Assembly: GCA_030696845.1 (NCBI GenBank)
Contig: JAUYRJ010000029.1
Span: 1 to 64,000 of the forward strand
Direction of reading: 5' to 3'
From: Polynucleobacter sp.
GTDB lineage: Bacteria; Pseudomonadota; Gammaproteobacteria; Burkholderiales; Burkholderiaceae
Length of the DNA stretch: 64,000 nucleotides
The stretch's first letter is position 1. Each line of letters starts with the position of its first letter. Made by a program: the position numbers and the translations under genes. A model generated the notes under the pieces. That model was not told where the DNA came from. It searched no databases and worked only from the letters and a program-made list of their open reading frames with translations. Shown piece by piece: positions 1-9,337 of this stretch.

Positions 1-332
1 CCAATGCGAGTGCCTTGTTCCTCGCCAAGCCAATGCAAGGGCGTAATGTCGTTTGCATCATCTTCTGGGCGACCATTGCAATACACCTCGGCGGTATAGG
101 TTTTGCGCAGCAAGGCGCGCAAATCGGCTTCGGGTATGTCAGTGCAATACAAACTAAGGACTTCATACGCCAAATCAGCATACGATAGGCCGCGCCAAGA
201 ATCCAACTGTGCTGGCGTAATCTGGGGATACTCCAATGGAAGGTATAACCCGCCATCTGGCGCTAACCCGCCCAAGAGGATTTCTAAAAAAGATTGATTG
301 GGACTAGCGCCCCGGGTCGACTGATAATGCAT
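1..332 (-). CDS. thrC: Threonine synthase, N-terminal part (3' end beyond window)
   Basis: Reverse-strand translation from ATG at 332: MHYQSTRGASPNQSFLEILLGGLAPDGGLYLPLEYPQ..., typical ThrC N-terminus; directly downstream of hom. Confidence 0.9.
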   Translation of the reverse strand, partial: MHYQSTRGASPNQSFLEILLGGLAPDGGLYLPLEYPQITPAQLDSWRGLSYADLAYEVLSLYCTDIPEADLRALLRKTYTAEVYCNGRPEDDANDITPLHWLGEEQGTRI

Positions 333-338
333 AGTAAT

Positions 339-1649
339 TTAGGATAAATTCTCGAGACGTATTTTGACAAGCTCGCCAACAACCGTTTTGAGATCCTGAA
401 TCTCCGCTATCGCCGCAAGCATATGTTTTTCTTTGGTTTCATGGGTCAGCATCACCAGATCAGTCTGACTCTCGCCCTCATCGGCTTCTTTTTGCAAGAG
501 GGCATCGATTGAAACGCCATGTGATGCCAAGATCTTGGTGATTTCCGCCAACACACCCGCCTGATCCGCAACCCGTAAACGTAGGTAGTAACTGGTAGTG
601 ATTTCACCAATCGGTAAAACAATCGTATCGTGCACCGCATTAGGCTGAAATGCCAAATGCGGAACGCGATTCTCTGGATCGGCTGTCATCAAACGGGTGA
701 CATCGACCAAGTCTGCAATCACTGCTGAAGCGGTTGGCTCGGAGCCAGCGCCCTTGCCGTAATAGAGTGTTGTACCTACGGCATCACCGAATACCTGAAC
801 GGCATTCATGGCGCCCTCGACATTGGCGATTAAACGTTTTGCTGGTATCAATGTGGGATGAACGCGCAGCTCCACGCCCGCTTGGGTTTTTTTCGTAATG
901 CCTAACAACTTAATTCGGTAGCCTAACTGTTCGGCGTATTTAATGTCGGTTGCTGCTAATTTGGTAATGCCTTCGACGTGGGCTTTTTCAAATTGCATCG
1001 GTATACCAAATGCAATGGCGCTCATGATCGTCACTTTGTGAGCCGCATCGATGCCTTCAATATCAAAAGTAGGATCCGCTTCCGCGTATCCTAAGCGCTG
1101 CGCCTCTTTAAGAACGGTCGCAAAATCCAAGCCTTTGTCGCGCATCTCGGACAAAATGAAATTCGTTGTGCCATTGATGATTCCAGCAATCCACTCGATG
1201 CGGTTAGCGGTCAAGCCCTCGCGTAAGGCTTTAATAATCGGAATGCCGCCAGCAACAGCAGCTTCGAATGCCACCATCACACCCTTAGCGTGCGCCGCCT
1301 TAAAAATTTCATTTCCATACACCGCGATTAATGCTTTATTGGCTGTAACCACATGCTTGCCTGCGGCAATCGCTTCAAGCACCAAGTCTTTTGCGATACC
1401 GTAACCACCAATCAGCTCAACCACGATATCAATCTCGGGGTTCGCAATCACAGCCCTGGCATTGCTCACCACCTGCGCATGGCCCTGCACCACCTCTTTA
1501 GCGCGCTCGACATTCAGATCGGCTACCGTGTGAATGCGTATACCGCGACCAGCGCGACGCAAAATCTCATCTTGATTGCGCTCGAGGACCGTAAATACGC
1601 CCCCACCAACAGTTCCAATACCTAATAGACCAACTTGAATCGGCTTCAT
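339..1649 (-). CDS. hom: Homoserine dehydrogenase with C-terminal ACT domain
   Basis: GLLGIGTVGGGV NAD-binding motif, full-length 436 aa, next to thrC. Confidence 0.96.
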   Translation of the reverse strand: MKPIQVGLLGIGTVGGGVFTVLERNQDEILRRAGRGIRIHTVADLNVERAKEVVQGHAQVVSNARAVIANPEIDIVVELIGGYGIAKDLVLEAIAAGKHVVTANKALIAVYGNEIFKAAHAKGVMVAFEAAVAGGIPIIKALREGLTANRIEWIAGIINGTTNFILSEMRDKGLDFATVLKEAQRLGYAEADPTFDIEGIDAAHKVTIMSAIAFGIPMQFEKAHVEGITKLAATDIKYAEQLGYRIKLLGITKKTQAGVELRVHPTLIPAKRLIANVEGAMNAVQVFGDAVGTTLYYGKGAGSEPTASAVIADLVDVTRLMTADPENRVPHLAFQPNAVHDTIVLPIGEITTSYYLRLRVADQAGVLAEITKILASHGVSIDALLQKEADEGESQTDLVMLTHETKEKHMLAAIAEIQDLKTVVGELVKIRLENLS

Positions 1650-2908
1650 GATGCCTTTGTAGCGAGTGATGCAACGGCTTTAGTAGTGCCATGCTTTTGA
1701 CGATAACGCTCCAGAAAACGCGCAAAGCGGCCAATCGCCTCTTTCAGCACATCCTCATGGGGCAAGAAAACAACCCGAAAATGATCCGGCTTAACCCAAT
1801 TAAATCCAGACCCTTGAACCATTAATACTTTTTCTTCGCGCAGCAAGTCGGCAATGAACTGCTGATCATCCTCGATTGGATACATTTCCGGATCGAGCTT
1901 TGGGAATAAATAAAGAGCCGACTTCGGCTTCACGCAGGTCACCCCCGGAATTGCAGTAATTAATTCCCATGCGAGATCGCGCTGACGCGCTAAACGCCCA
2001 TCTTTGGCAACCAAGTCATTAATGCTTTGATATCCACCCAAAGCGGTCTGAATCGCATACTGCCCAGGCACATTGGCGCACAGACGCATGGACGAGAGCA
2101 TATTCAGGCCCTCGATGTAGTCCTTAATACGCGATTTATCACCCGAAACCACCATCCAGCCCGAGCGGTATCCACAAGAGCGGTAATTTTTAGACAGACC
2201 GTTGAAGGTAATGACCACTACGTCAGTCGATAGGGACGCAAGCGATACGTGCTTTGCTTCGTCATAAAGCATCTTGTCGTAAATCTCATCGGCGAACAAA
2301 ATGAGTCCATGTTCACGGGCAATTTGGGTGAGTTCGAGCAGCACCTCTTTGGAATAAATTGCGCCAGTCGGATTATTGGGGTTGATCATTACGATCGCTT
2401 TGGTGCGAGGCGTAATTTTTGAGCGTAGGTCACTCAGATCGGGCGCCCATTCCTGGGACTCATCGCACATATAATGAATAGGTGTGCCGCCAGACAAGCT
2501 GACCGCAGCGGTCCATAGGGGGTAATCTGGAGCAGGAACCAATACTTCGTCGCCGTTATTCAAGAGCGCGTTCATAGCCAACACGATTAACTCAGAGACG
2601 CCGTTACCCGTATAAATATCGTCTAGGGTAACTCCCTGAATGCCTTTTTCTTGGCAATACTGCATGATCGCTTTGCGGGCCGCAAAAATCCCTTTTGAGT
2701 CAGAATAGGCAGAGGCGTTGCTTAAATTGCGGATCATATCGAGCTGAATCTCTTCGGGCGGATCGAATCCAAAAACACCGACATTGCCGATATTGAGTTT
2801 GATGATTTTGTGACCCTCTTCTTCCATGCGCTGAGCAAGCTCAAGGACGGGTCCACGAATGTCATAACAGACGTGATTTAGCTTTTCAGACTTGAGGATC
2901 GGTTTCAC
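1646..2908 (-). CDS. alaA: Pyridoxal-phosphate aminotransferase, AlaA/AlaT-like
   Basis: PLP lysine region NGLSKNYRSCGYRSGWM, NPNNPTGAIYS; overlaps hom by 4 nt. Confidence 0.88.
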   Translation of the reverse strand: MKPILKSEKLNHVCYDIRGPVLELAQRMEEEGHKIIKLNIGNVGVFGFDPPEEIQLDMIRNLSNASAYSDSKGIFAARKAIMQYCQEKGIQGVTLDDIYTGNGVSELIVLAMNALLNNGDEVLVPAPDYPLWTAAVSLSGGTPIHYMCDESQEWAPDLSDLRSKITPRTKAIVMINPNNPTGAIYSKEVLLELTQIAREHGLILFADEIYDKMLYDEAKHVSLASLSTDVVVITFNGLSKNYRSCGYRSGWMVVSGDKSRIKDYIEGLNMLSSMRLCANVPGQYAIQTALGGYQSINDLVAKDGRLARQRDLAWELITAIPGVTCVKPKSALYLFPKLDPEMYPIEDDQQFIADLLREEKVLMVQGSGFNWVKPDHFRVVFLPHEDVLKEAIGRFARFLERYRQKHGTTKAVASLATKAS

Positions 2909-2978
2909 GGTAGCGATTGATAATGCAGTTAAATATAAAAGGGTTAAGTGCTTGAAAACTAGGAAAAAAGCGACTAGT

Positions 2979-2984
2979 TATAAT
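2979..2984 (+). promoter_or_regulatory. Perfect -10 box (TATAAT) inside an AACTAG-N11-CTAGTT inverted repeat (2957-2979)
   Basis: Sequence aactaggaaaaaagcgactagttataat in the divergent alaA / 3011 gap. Confidence 0.5.
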
Positions 2985-3010
2985 TCCCTCAATTATGACA
3001 GAGCGCGCAC

Positions 3011-3388
3011 GTGAAACTACATTCTGATTCCCCATCCGGCCTCAATACCATTACGGGCTATGGTGCCGGCTTTATAGAAATCAATAAAGTCCCTTATTCC
3101 CATCCCGTCCTCGTTGGGCCTAGCGGCGACATCGTACGGTGGTCGGCGACCTCTTTTGAGGGATTGGACGAGAGCCACTTCGCTCAAATTGCCAGTCAAA
3201 ACCCAGAATTGCTTATTTTTGGCAGCGGTGCAAAGCAGCGCTTTCCCCGCCCAGAGCTTCTAAAAGCCCTGATTAAGGCCAAAATTGGCTTTGAGGTTAT
3301 GGATTCTCAAGCGGCCTGCCGTACCTACAATATTCTGGTTGGCGAAGGTCGTCAGGTTATGGCAGCCTTATTACTGGATCCTCAATGA
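3011..3388 (+). CDS. Mth938-like domain protein (DUF498/NDUFAF3 family)
   Basis: PELLIFGSGAKQRFPRPELLKALIKAKIGFEVMDSQAACRTYNILVGEGR is characteristic of the family. Confidence 0.85.
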   Translation: MKLHSDSPSGLNTITGYGAGFIEINKVPYSHPVLVGPSGDIVRWSATSFEGLDESHFAQIASQNPELLIFGSGAKQRFPRPELLKALIKAKIGFEVMDSQAACRTYNILVGEGRQVMAALLLDPQ

Positions 3389-5091
3389 GCATGTTCGGAC
3401 CGATTCATAAATCCTCACGCCTTCTAACGCCGGCTGGGATTCTGCTGCTCGGCATTTTCTATGCGGTGCTTTGGTTTGGGACCCTCGATTATCGTCACCT
3501 CATTCCTTCCGACGAAGGACGTTACGCTGAAATTGCCCGAGAAATGGTAGTCAGCGGCGATTGGGTCAGCCCACGCTATCACGATTACAAATATTTTTAT
3601 AAACCCCCTTTGCAGCTGTGGGCCACCGCAACGGCCTTTGATTGGTTTGGGGTTGGTGAGTGGCAGGCGCGCCTCTGGACCGCGCTGACTGGATTTCTAA
3701 CGATTTTATTCGTAGGCTATACCAGCGCTCGCTTAGATAGCCCGCGCGCGGGATGGATTGCCGCAGTGGTATTGGCGGCAAGCCCTATGTGGGTGATCAG
3801 TGGTCACGTGAACTCCCTCGACATGGCCTTATCGGCTTTTTTAACGGCTGCTTTATGTTCACTCCTGCTGGCGCAAACCGGCAGGGATAAAAAAGGAGGG
3901 GGCGGCTGGATGATGCTGTGCTGGGCTTTTATGGCGCTAGCTACCCTATCCAAAGGCCTGATTGGAGCCGCCTTACCGACCCTCGTTTTAATTGCGTACT
4001 CCGTGACCGCCTGGGATTGGCGCATCTGGAAGCGACTGTATATTGTGCGCGGCCTCCTCTTATTTTTTGCCATTACCGCGCCCTGGTTTATTTTGATATC
4101 CATCCGCAATCCGGAGTTTGTGGAGTTCTTTTTTATTCATGAGCACTTTGAACGTTTTACGCAAGACGTGCACCGCCGCTCTGGTCCGATTTATTTCTTT
4201 CTTCCCCTGCTGGCCATCGGTTTTTTACCATTTTTATTTCAGTTGCCCGGCTCACTGCTTCTCGCCTGGAAATCACGTCAAGGTAATTTCGCTGCGGCCT
4301 GGATGCTGGCATGTTGGTTCCTCATTATTTTTGCTTTTTTTAGTGTCTCCCGATCTAAATTGCCGGGCTACATCATTCCCATCTTTCCCGCACTAGCGAT
4401 GCTCGTTGGCAGGTATCTGGATCGCCAATTAGGTCAAACCAACACGCTTTCCATTCCTTGGATCGTGCAGACTGCCTGCTTTGCGATTCTCGGTTTTGTT
4501 GGATTCTTTTTCTTGTCTTTTGTTGGGGTTCAAGCGCGCCCAGACGAGATCACCGCTTATGCTGAGTACACCCAATGGATCGCGGTAGCCCTCATCATTC
4601 TGATTTCATTTAGTGCATTAGCGGCATGGCAAGCGCGTCGTAATGGGGTTGCCAGCATCGCCAGTCTCGCGATTGGTTTTTTTCTCACCAGCATCGTCGC
4701 AGGCACCGGTCACGAGACTTTGGGTCGCGCCGTTTCAGGGGTTGATTTAGCGGAGCGCGTACGCAATCAAATTCCAGCAGACGCGCCCATTTACTCGGTA
4801 CGCATTTTGGACCATACGGTCCCGTTTTATTTGGGACGCACGATGATCATGGTCGAGTTTCCTGATGAACTGGCTTTTGGGGTCAAGCAAGAGCCGGAGC
4901 GCTGGGCGCCCACTTTAAATGATTTTATTGAGCGCTGGAAATCCCAAACCAATGCTTATGCATTCATGGTGCCAGAGCAATACGCTGAACTCGAGCGGAT
5001 GGGCTTGCCGATGGAAATCGTTGACCGTGACACGCGGCGCATTATTGTTAAGCACCCCACAGAGAATCTCGCACCTGCCACCACACGATAA
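3385..5091 (+). CDS. arnT: ArnT-like lipid A aminoarabinose transferase (GT83 family)
   Basis: Multi-TM protein with DEGRYAEIAREM and HDYKYFYKPPLQLW motifs; first gene of arn-like cluster. Confidence 0.85.
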   Translation: MSMFGPIHKSSRLLTPAGILLLGIFYAVLWFGTLDYRHLIPSDEGRYAEIAREMVVSGDWVSPRYHDYKYFYKPPLQLWATATAFDWFGVGEWQARLWTALTGFLTILFVGYTSARLDSPRAGWIAAVVLAASPMWVISGHVNSLDMALSAFLTAALCSLLLAQTGRDKKGGGGWMMLCWAFMALATLSKGLIGAALPTLVLIAYSVTAWDWRIWKRLYIVRGLLLFFAITAPWFILISIRNPEFVEFFFIHEHFERFTQDVHRRSGPIYFFLPLLAIGFLPFLFQLPGSLLLAWKSRQGNFAAAWMLACWFLIIFAFFSVSRSKLPGYIIPIFPALAMLVGRYLDRQLGQTNTLSIPWIVQTACFAILGFVGFFFLSFVGVQARPDEITAYAEYTQWIAVALIILISFSALAAWQARRNGVASIASLAIGFFLTSIVAGTGHETLGRAVSGVDLAERVRNQIPADAPIYSVRILDHTVPFYLGRTMIMVEFPDELAFGVKQEPERWAPTLNDFIERWKSQTNAYAFMVPEQYAELERMGLPMEIVDRDTRRIIVKHPTENLAPATTR

Positions 5092-5119
5092 ATCCCATCA
5101 CACTCACTTGGCACGCTCC

Positions 5120-6301
5120 ATGGCAAACCCCACAGTACTTCCCTTTATTCCGTTTACCCGCCCCAGTTTTGACGAGGCGACCATTGCGGCCGTTGGGGAT
5201 GTGTTGCGTTCTGGCTGGGTTACTTCTGGACCCAAGTTGGCTGAGTTTGAGGCCGCTTTAAGTGCCTACTTTGGCAATCGCCCAGTGCGCTGTTTCGCCA
5301 ATGGAACCGCCACCATGAAGATTGCCCTTCAAGTGGCGGGCATTGGACCAGGCGATGAGGTCATTACCACCCCCATCTCATGGGTTGCAACCTCCAACGT
5401 CATTTTGTCGGTTGGCGCAACGCCCGTCTTTATCGATATTGATCCCGTAACCCGCAACCTTGACCTCAATAAAATAGCTGCCGCCATCACCCCCAAAACC
5501 CGCGCCATCATGCCGGTCTATCTTGCTGGTCTGCCGGTCGATATGGATCAGCTCTATGCGATTGCCAAGGCGCACCAGCTTCGGGTGATTGAGGATGCAG
5601 CCCAAGCCTTTGGTTCGCAGTGGCAGGGAAAGCGGATTGGCAGCATTGGCGATCTCGTTAGCTTTAGCTTTCAGGCGAATAAAAATCTATCTACGGTTGA
5701 GGGCGGTTGCCTCGTACTGAATACTGCTGACGAAGCCCGTCTCGCAGAAAAACTGCGCCTGCAAGGCGTCACTCGCGATGGCATGGACGGCATGGATGTC
5801 GATGTGCTGGGCGGCAAAGATAATCTCACGGACGTGAATGCCGTCATTGGCCTGCATCAACTCAAGCACATTGCCGATTTTCAGGAAAAACGCACTGCCC
5901 TCGCAGGGCATTATTTCGAAGTCTTTCGCGCCAAGGCAGCGCAACATCAGCTAAGCGAGTTGCTTTTAGGGTTGCCTGTAGCAAGCTATTCCGACCGCAC
6001 TTCAAACTGGCACATGTTCCAGGTGGTTTTGCCGCTCGATCGCCTAAACGTCAATCGGGCGCAGATCATGACTAAACTGAAGGAATTGGGTATTGGCACA
6101 GGTGTTCACTATCCAGCCATTACCGGCTTTAGCCTCTATCAAGCACGCGGTTATCGGGTTGAAGACACTCCGATTGCTGCCCAAATCGGGCAAGCCATTC
6201 TCACGCTACCACTCTTTCCGGGGATGAGCACGGGCGATGTCGAGCGTATTGTTGAGGCCCTGCTCAGCGCCCTCAAAAAGCATCTGAAGAATTCGCCTTA
6301 G
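5120..6301 (+). CDS. arnB: DegT/DnrJ/EryC1 aminotransferase, ArnB-like (track ORF begins at 4919; likely start ATG 5120)
   Basis: FTRPSFDEATIAAVGDVLRSGWVTSGP, EDAAQAFGS, SFSFQANKNLSTVEGG; adjacent to arnT/arnC. Confidence 0.87.
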   Translation: MANPTVLPFIPFTRPSFDEATIAAVGDVLRSGWVTSGPKLAEFEAALSAYFGNRPVRCFANGTATMKIALQVAGIGPGDEVITTPISWVATSNVILSVGATPVFIDIDPVTRNLDLNKIAAAITPKTRAIMPVYLAGLPVDMDQLYAIAKAHQLRVIEDAAQAFGSQWQGKRIGSIGDLVSFSFQANKNLSTVEGGCLVLNTADEARLAEKLRLQGVTRDGMDGMDVDVLGGKDNLTDVNAVIGLHQLKHIADFQEKRTALAGHYFEVFRAKAAQHQLSELLLGLPVASYSDRTSNWHMFQVVLPLDRLNVNRAQIMTKLKELGIGTGVHYPAITGFSLYQARGYRVEDTPIAAQIGQAILTLPLFPGMSTGDVERIVEALLSALKKHLKNSP

Positions 6302-6365
6302 GGCGCATCGTGAGAGTCTTTTAGGTAATTTCGACCTCCCAGTCGAGATCAGGCAAAATTGGGCT

Positions 6366-7331
6366 ATGTCAGCTACTACGCCGCAAAAATCACCCCAGCT
6401 CAGCATTGTGATTCCCGTCTACAACGAGGAAGACGGTTTACAAGCACTGTTTGATCGCCTCTTCCCTGCAATGGATCGATTGCGGGTCGAACTCGGTCTT
6501 TCTTATGAAATCATCTTTGTCAATGATGGCAGTAAAGATCGTTCCGCCGGGATCCTAGCCGCTCAATACGAGTTGCGTCCCGATGTAACGCGGGTTGTCT
6601 TGTTCCAAAATAATTTCGGGCAGCACATGGCCATCATGGCCGGCTTTGAATATGCCCGCGGGGAATACATCATTACCCTGGATGCAGATCTTCAAAACCC
6701 CCCTGAAGAAATTACGCTGCTAGCCAAGCAGCTCGTTGATGGTCACGACTACGTTGGCACCATTCGGTCCAACCGCCAAGACAGTTGGTTTCGTAAAATT
6801 GCCTCGCGCGCCATGAACCACTTACGGCAACGCATTACCCGCATTACGATGACCGACCAAGGCTGCATGCTGCGCGGATATCACCGCCGCATTGTTAATT
6901 TGGTTCGGCAGTGCAATGAGAGCAATACGTTTATTCCAGCCCTCGCCTATACCTTTGCCGCGAACCCAACGGAAATCACCGTCAAGCATGAAGAGCGTTT
7001 TGCCGGTGAATCCAAATACACTCTGTATCAATTGATTCGTCTGAACTTTGATTTAGTCACGGGCTTTTCGGTCATGCCATTGCAGATCTTCTCAATCCTA
7101 GGCATGCTGCTCGCACTTGGATCGGGCACCCTTTTTGCTATTCTGCTCGTGCGACGCTTTGTCTTGGGCTCAGAGGTAGAGGGGGTATTCACCCTATTCG
7201 CGCTCACCTTCTTTTTAATTGGGGTCATGCTATTTGGCCTGGGCTTACTCGGCGAGTACATTGGCCGGATTTATCAGCAAGTCCGTGAGCGCCCTCGCTA
7301 CGTGGTCCAAACCGTTTTAGAGCGGCAGTAA
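6366..7331 (+). CDS. arnC: GT2 undecaprenyl-phosphate 4-deoxy-4-formamido-L-arabinose transferase-like
   Basis: LSIVIPVYNEEDGLQALFDRLFPAMD, DADLQNPPEEI, two C-terminal TM helices. Confidence 0.87.
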   Translation: MSATTPQKSPQLSIVIPVYNEEDGLQALFDRLFPAMDRLRVELGLSYEIIFVNDGSKDRSAGILAAQYELRPDVTRVVLFQNNFGQHMAIMAGFEYARGEYIITLDADLQNPPEEITLLAKQLVDGHDYVGTIRSNRQDSWFRKIASRAMNHLRQRITRITMTDQGCMLRGYHRRIVNLVRQCNESNTFIPALAYTFAANPTEITVKHEERFAGESKYTLYQLIRLNFDLVTGFSVMPLQIFSILGMLLALGSGTLFAILLVRRFVLGSEVEGVFTLFALTFFLIGVMLFGLGLLGEYIGRIYQQVRERPRYVVQTVLERQ

Positions 7332-7355
7332 TTGCAAAACCAGTTAGCGCTACCC

Positions 7356-8234
7356 ATGCGAGCGGTTGTCTTTGCTTACCACGATGTTGGCGTTCACTGC
7401 CTCAAGGCCCTGCTTGATGCCGGTATTGCAGTACAGCTCGTGGTAACTCACCAAGATGATCCAAAGGAAAATATCTGGTTTGGTAGTGTGTCCGCCTTGT
7501 GTACCGAACGCCACATTCCCTTTGTTCAGCCTAATGCAACCGAGCTGATGGGCTTGCTACCCAAACTCAAAGCACTAGCGCCCGATTACCTCTTTTCGTT
7601 TTATTACCGCCACCTCATTCCAGCCGAGCTATTACAGACCGCGCGCATCGCAGCGCTCAATATGCATGGCTCTCTGTTACCCAAGTATCGTGGTCGCGCG
7701 CCCGTGAACTGGGCTATCTTGCACGGCGAGACCGAGACGGGCGCAAGCTTGCACATCATGGAAGCGAAGCCCGATGCGGGGGATATTGTGGGTCAATCCA
7801 AAGTCAGCATCGGTGAAAACGAGACTGCAACTGAGGTATTTGCTAAGGTAAGCCAAGCCGCGCTCCAGGTAATGCAAACTGTCCTGCCAGAACTGATTCA
7901 GGGTAACGTGCCCCGTAGACCCAATATCCTAGCCAATGGTAGCTATTTTGGCGGTCGAAAACCGGAAGATGGTCGTATTCATTGGCATCAAAACGCCAAA
8001 CAAGTACATGACCTGATCCGCGCTGTAGCGCCGCCCTATCCTGGCGCTTTTACTGACTGGCAGGGCGATATTATGATTATTGCCAAATCCAGTCTAAACC
8101 CGGTATTGCCCTCCTCGGTCGATCTTAGCCTACCCGGAATCCAGGTAGTTGATAATCGAGTATTTGGTGTTTGTGGAGATCGCCAGGCCATCGAAATACT
8201 GGCATGGCATCGGGCAAATCCCAGCGCGCAGTAA
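7356..8234 (+). CDS. arnA: Formyltransferase corresponding to the ArnA N-terminal domain (possible TTG start at 7332)
   Basis: LNMHGSLLPKYRGRAPVNWAILHGETETGASLH, formyltransferase signature; stand-alone. Confidence 0.85.
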   Translation: MRAVVFAYHDVGVHCLKALLDAGIAVQLVVTHQDDPKENIWFGSVSALCTERHIPFVQPNATELMGLLPKLKALAPDYLFSFYYRHLIPAELLQTARIAALNMHGSLLPKYRGRAPVNWAILHGETETGASLHIMEAKPDAGDIVGQSKVSIGENETATEVFAKVSQAALQVMQTVLPELIQGNVPRRPNILANGSYFGGRKPEDGRIHWHQNAKQVHDLIRAVAPPYPGAFTDWQGDIMIIAKSSLNPVLPSSVDLSLPGIQVVDNRVFGVCGDRQAIEILAWHRANPSAQ

Positions 8235-8281
8235 TTGATGCGCATTGAATGCATTTAAAACTTAGGTAAATAGGTCGCTTT

Positions 8282-9328
8282 ATGAAAAAAGTCCTCATTT
8301 TGGGTGTGAATGGTTTTATCGGCCACCACCTCTCAAAACGCATTTTGGAGACAACCGATTGGGATGTCTACGGCATGGATATGCAAAACGATCGCCTAGG
8401 CGATTTGGTGTCTCATCCGCGCATGCATTTCTTCGAGGGTGATATCACCATTAATCGGGAGTGGGTTGAGTACCATATTCGTAAATGCGATGTGATCTTG
8501 CCTTTGGTGGCGATTGCAACCCCAGCCACCTACGTTCAGCAACCGCTGCGGGTGTTTGAACTCGATTTTGAGGCGAACCTGCCGATTGTTCGCTCCGCCG
8601 TCAAATACAAAAAACACCTGGTCTTTCCATCGACATCCGAAGTCTATGGCATGTGCGCGGATGCGGAGTTTGACCCCGCTCAATCGAATTTAGTCTACGG
8701 CCCCATCAATAAACCACGCTGGATATACGCCTGTTCCAAGCAATTAATGGATCGCGTGATTTGGGGCTATGGCATGGAAGGCTTGCGCTTCACTTTATTC
8801 CGTCCATTTAATTGGATTGGCCCTGGCCTCGATAGCATTTACACCCCAAAAGAAGGTTCATCCCGCGTAGTCACCCAATTCCTGGGCCATATCGTCCGGG
8901 GCGAGCCCATTAACCTGGTGGATGGCGGCGCCCAGAAACGCGCCTTCACGTACATTGATGATGGCATTGACGCACTCATGCGCATCATCGCCAATCAAGA
9001 TGACATTGCTAATGGCAAGATTTATAACATCGGCAACCCCATTAACAACCACTCGGTTCGCGACCTTGCCAATCAGATGCTAGAAATTGCACGGAGCATT
9101 CCAGAGTATGCAAAAACTGCAAATGCAGTGAAGATTGTTGAAACCACTTCCGGTGCCTACTACGGCGAGGGGTATCAGGATGTTCAAAACCGGGTTCCAG
9201 CAATCGACAACACGATGCAAGAGCTGGGCTGGAAACCCACCACGTCGATGACCGATGCGCTCAAGAATATCTTTGAAGCCTATCGTCAAGATGTGGATAA
9301 AGCACGTCACCTCATGGATAAAGAGTAA
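8282..9328 (+). CDS. NAD-dependent epimerase/decarboxylase corresponding to the ArnA C-terminal domain (UDP-GlcA decarboxylase-like)
   Basis: LILGVNGFIGHHLSKRI Rossmann motif, STSEVYGMC, GPGLDSIYTPKEGSSRVVTQFLGHIVRGEPI. Confidence 0.87.
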   Translation: MKKVLILGVNGFIGHHLSKRILETTDWDVYGMDMQNDRLGDLVSHPRMHFFEGDITINREWVEYHIRKCDVILPLVAIATPATYVQQPLRVFELDFEANLPIVRSAVKYKKHLVFPSTSEVYGMCADAEFDPAQSNLVYGPINKPRWIYACSKQLMDRVIWGYGMEGLRFTLFRPFNWIGPGLDSIYTPKEGSSRVVTQFLGHIVRGEPINLVDGGAQKRAFTYIDDGIDALMRIIANQDDIANGKIYNIGNPINNHSVRDLANQMLEIARSIPEYAKTANAVKIVETTSGAYYGEGYQDVQNRVPAIDNTMQELGWKPTTSMTDALKNIFEAYRQDVDKARHLMDKE

Positions 9329-9337
9329 TTCAGGGTA

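Noticed and set aside
103-297. 64-aa plus-strand ORF at window start
   Set aside because: Antisense to the thrC N-terminus, which has clear protein signatures.
4919-5119. N-terminal 67 aa of the 460-aa arnB track ORF
   Set aside because: Overlaps the 3' end of arnT in another frame; homologous protein begins at MANPTVLPFIPFTRPSF (5120).
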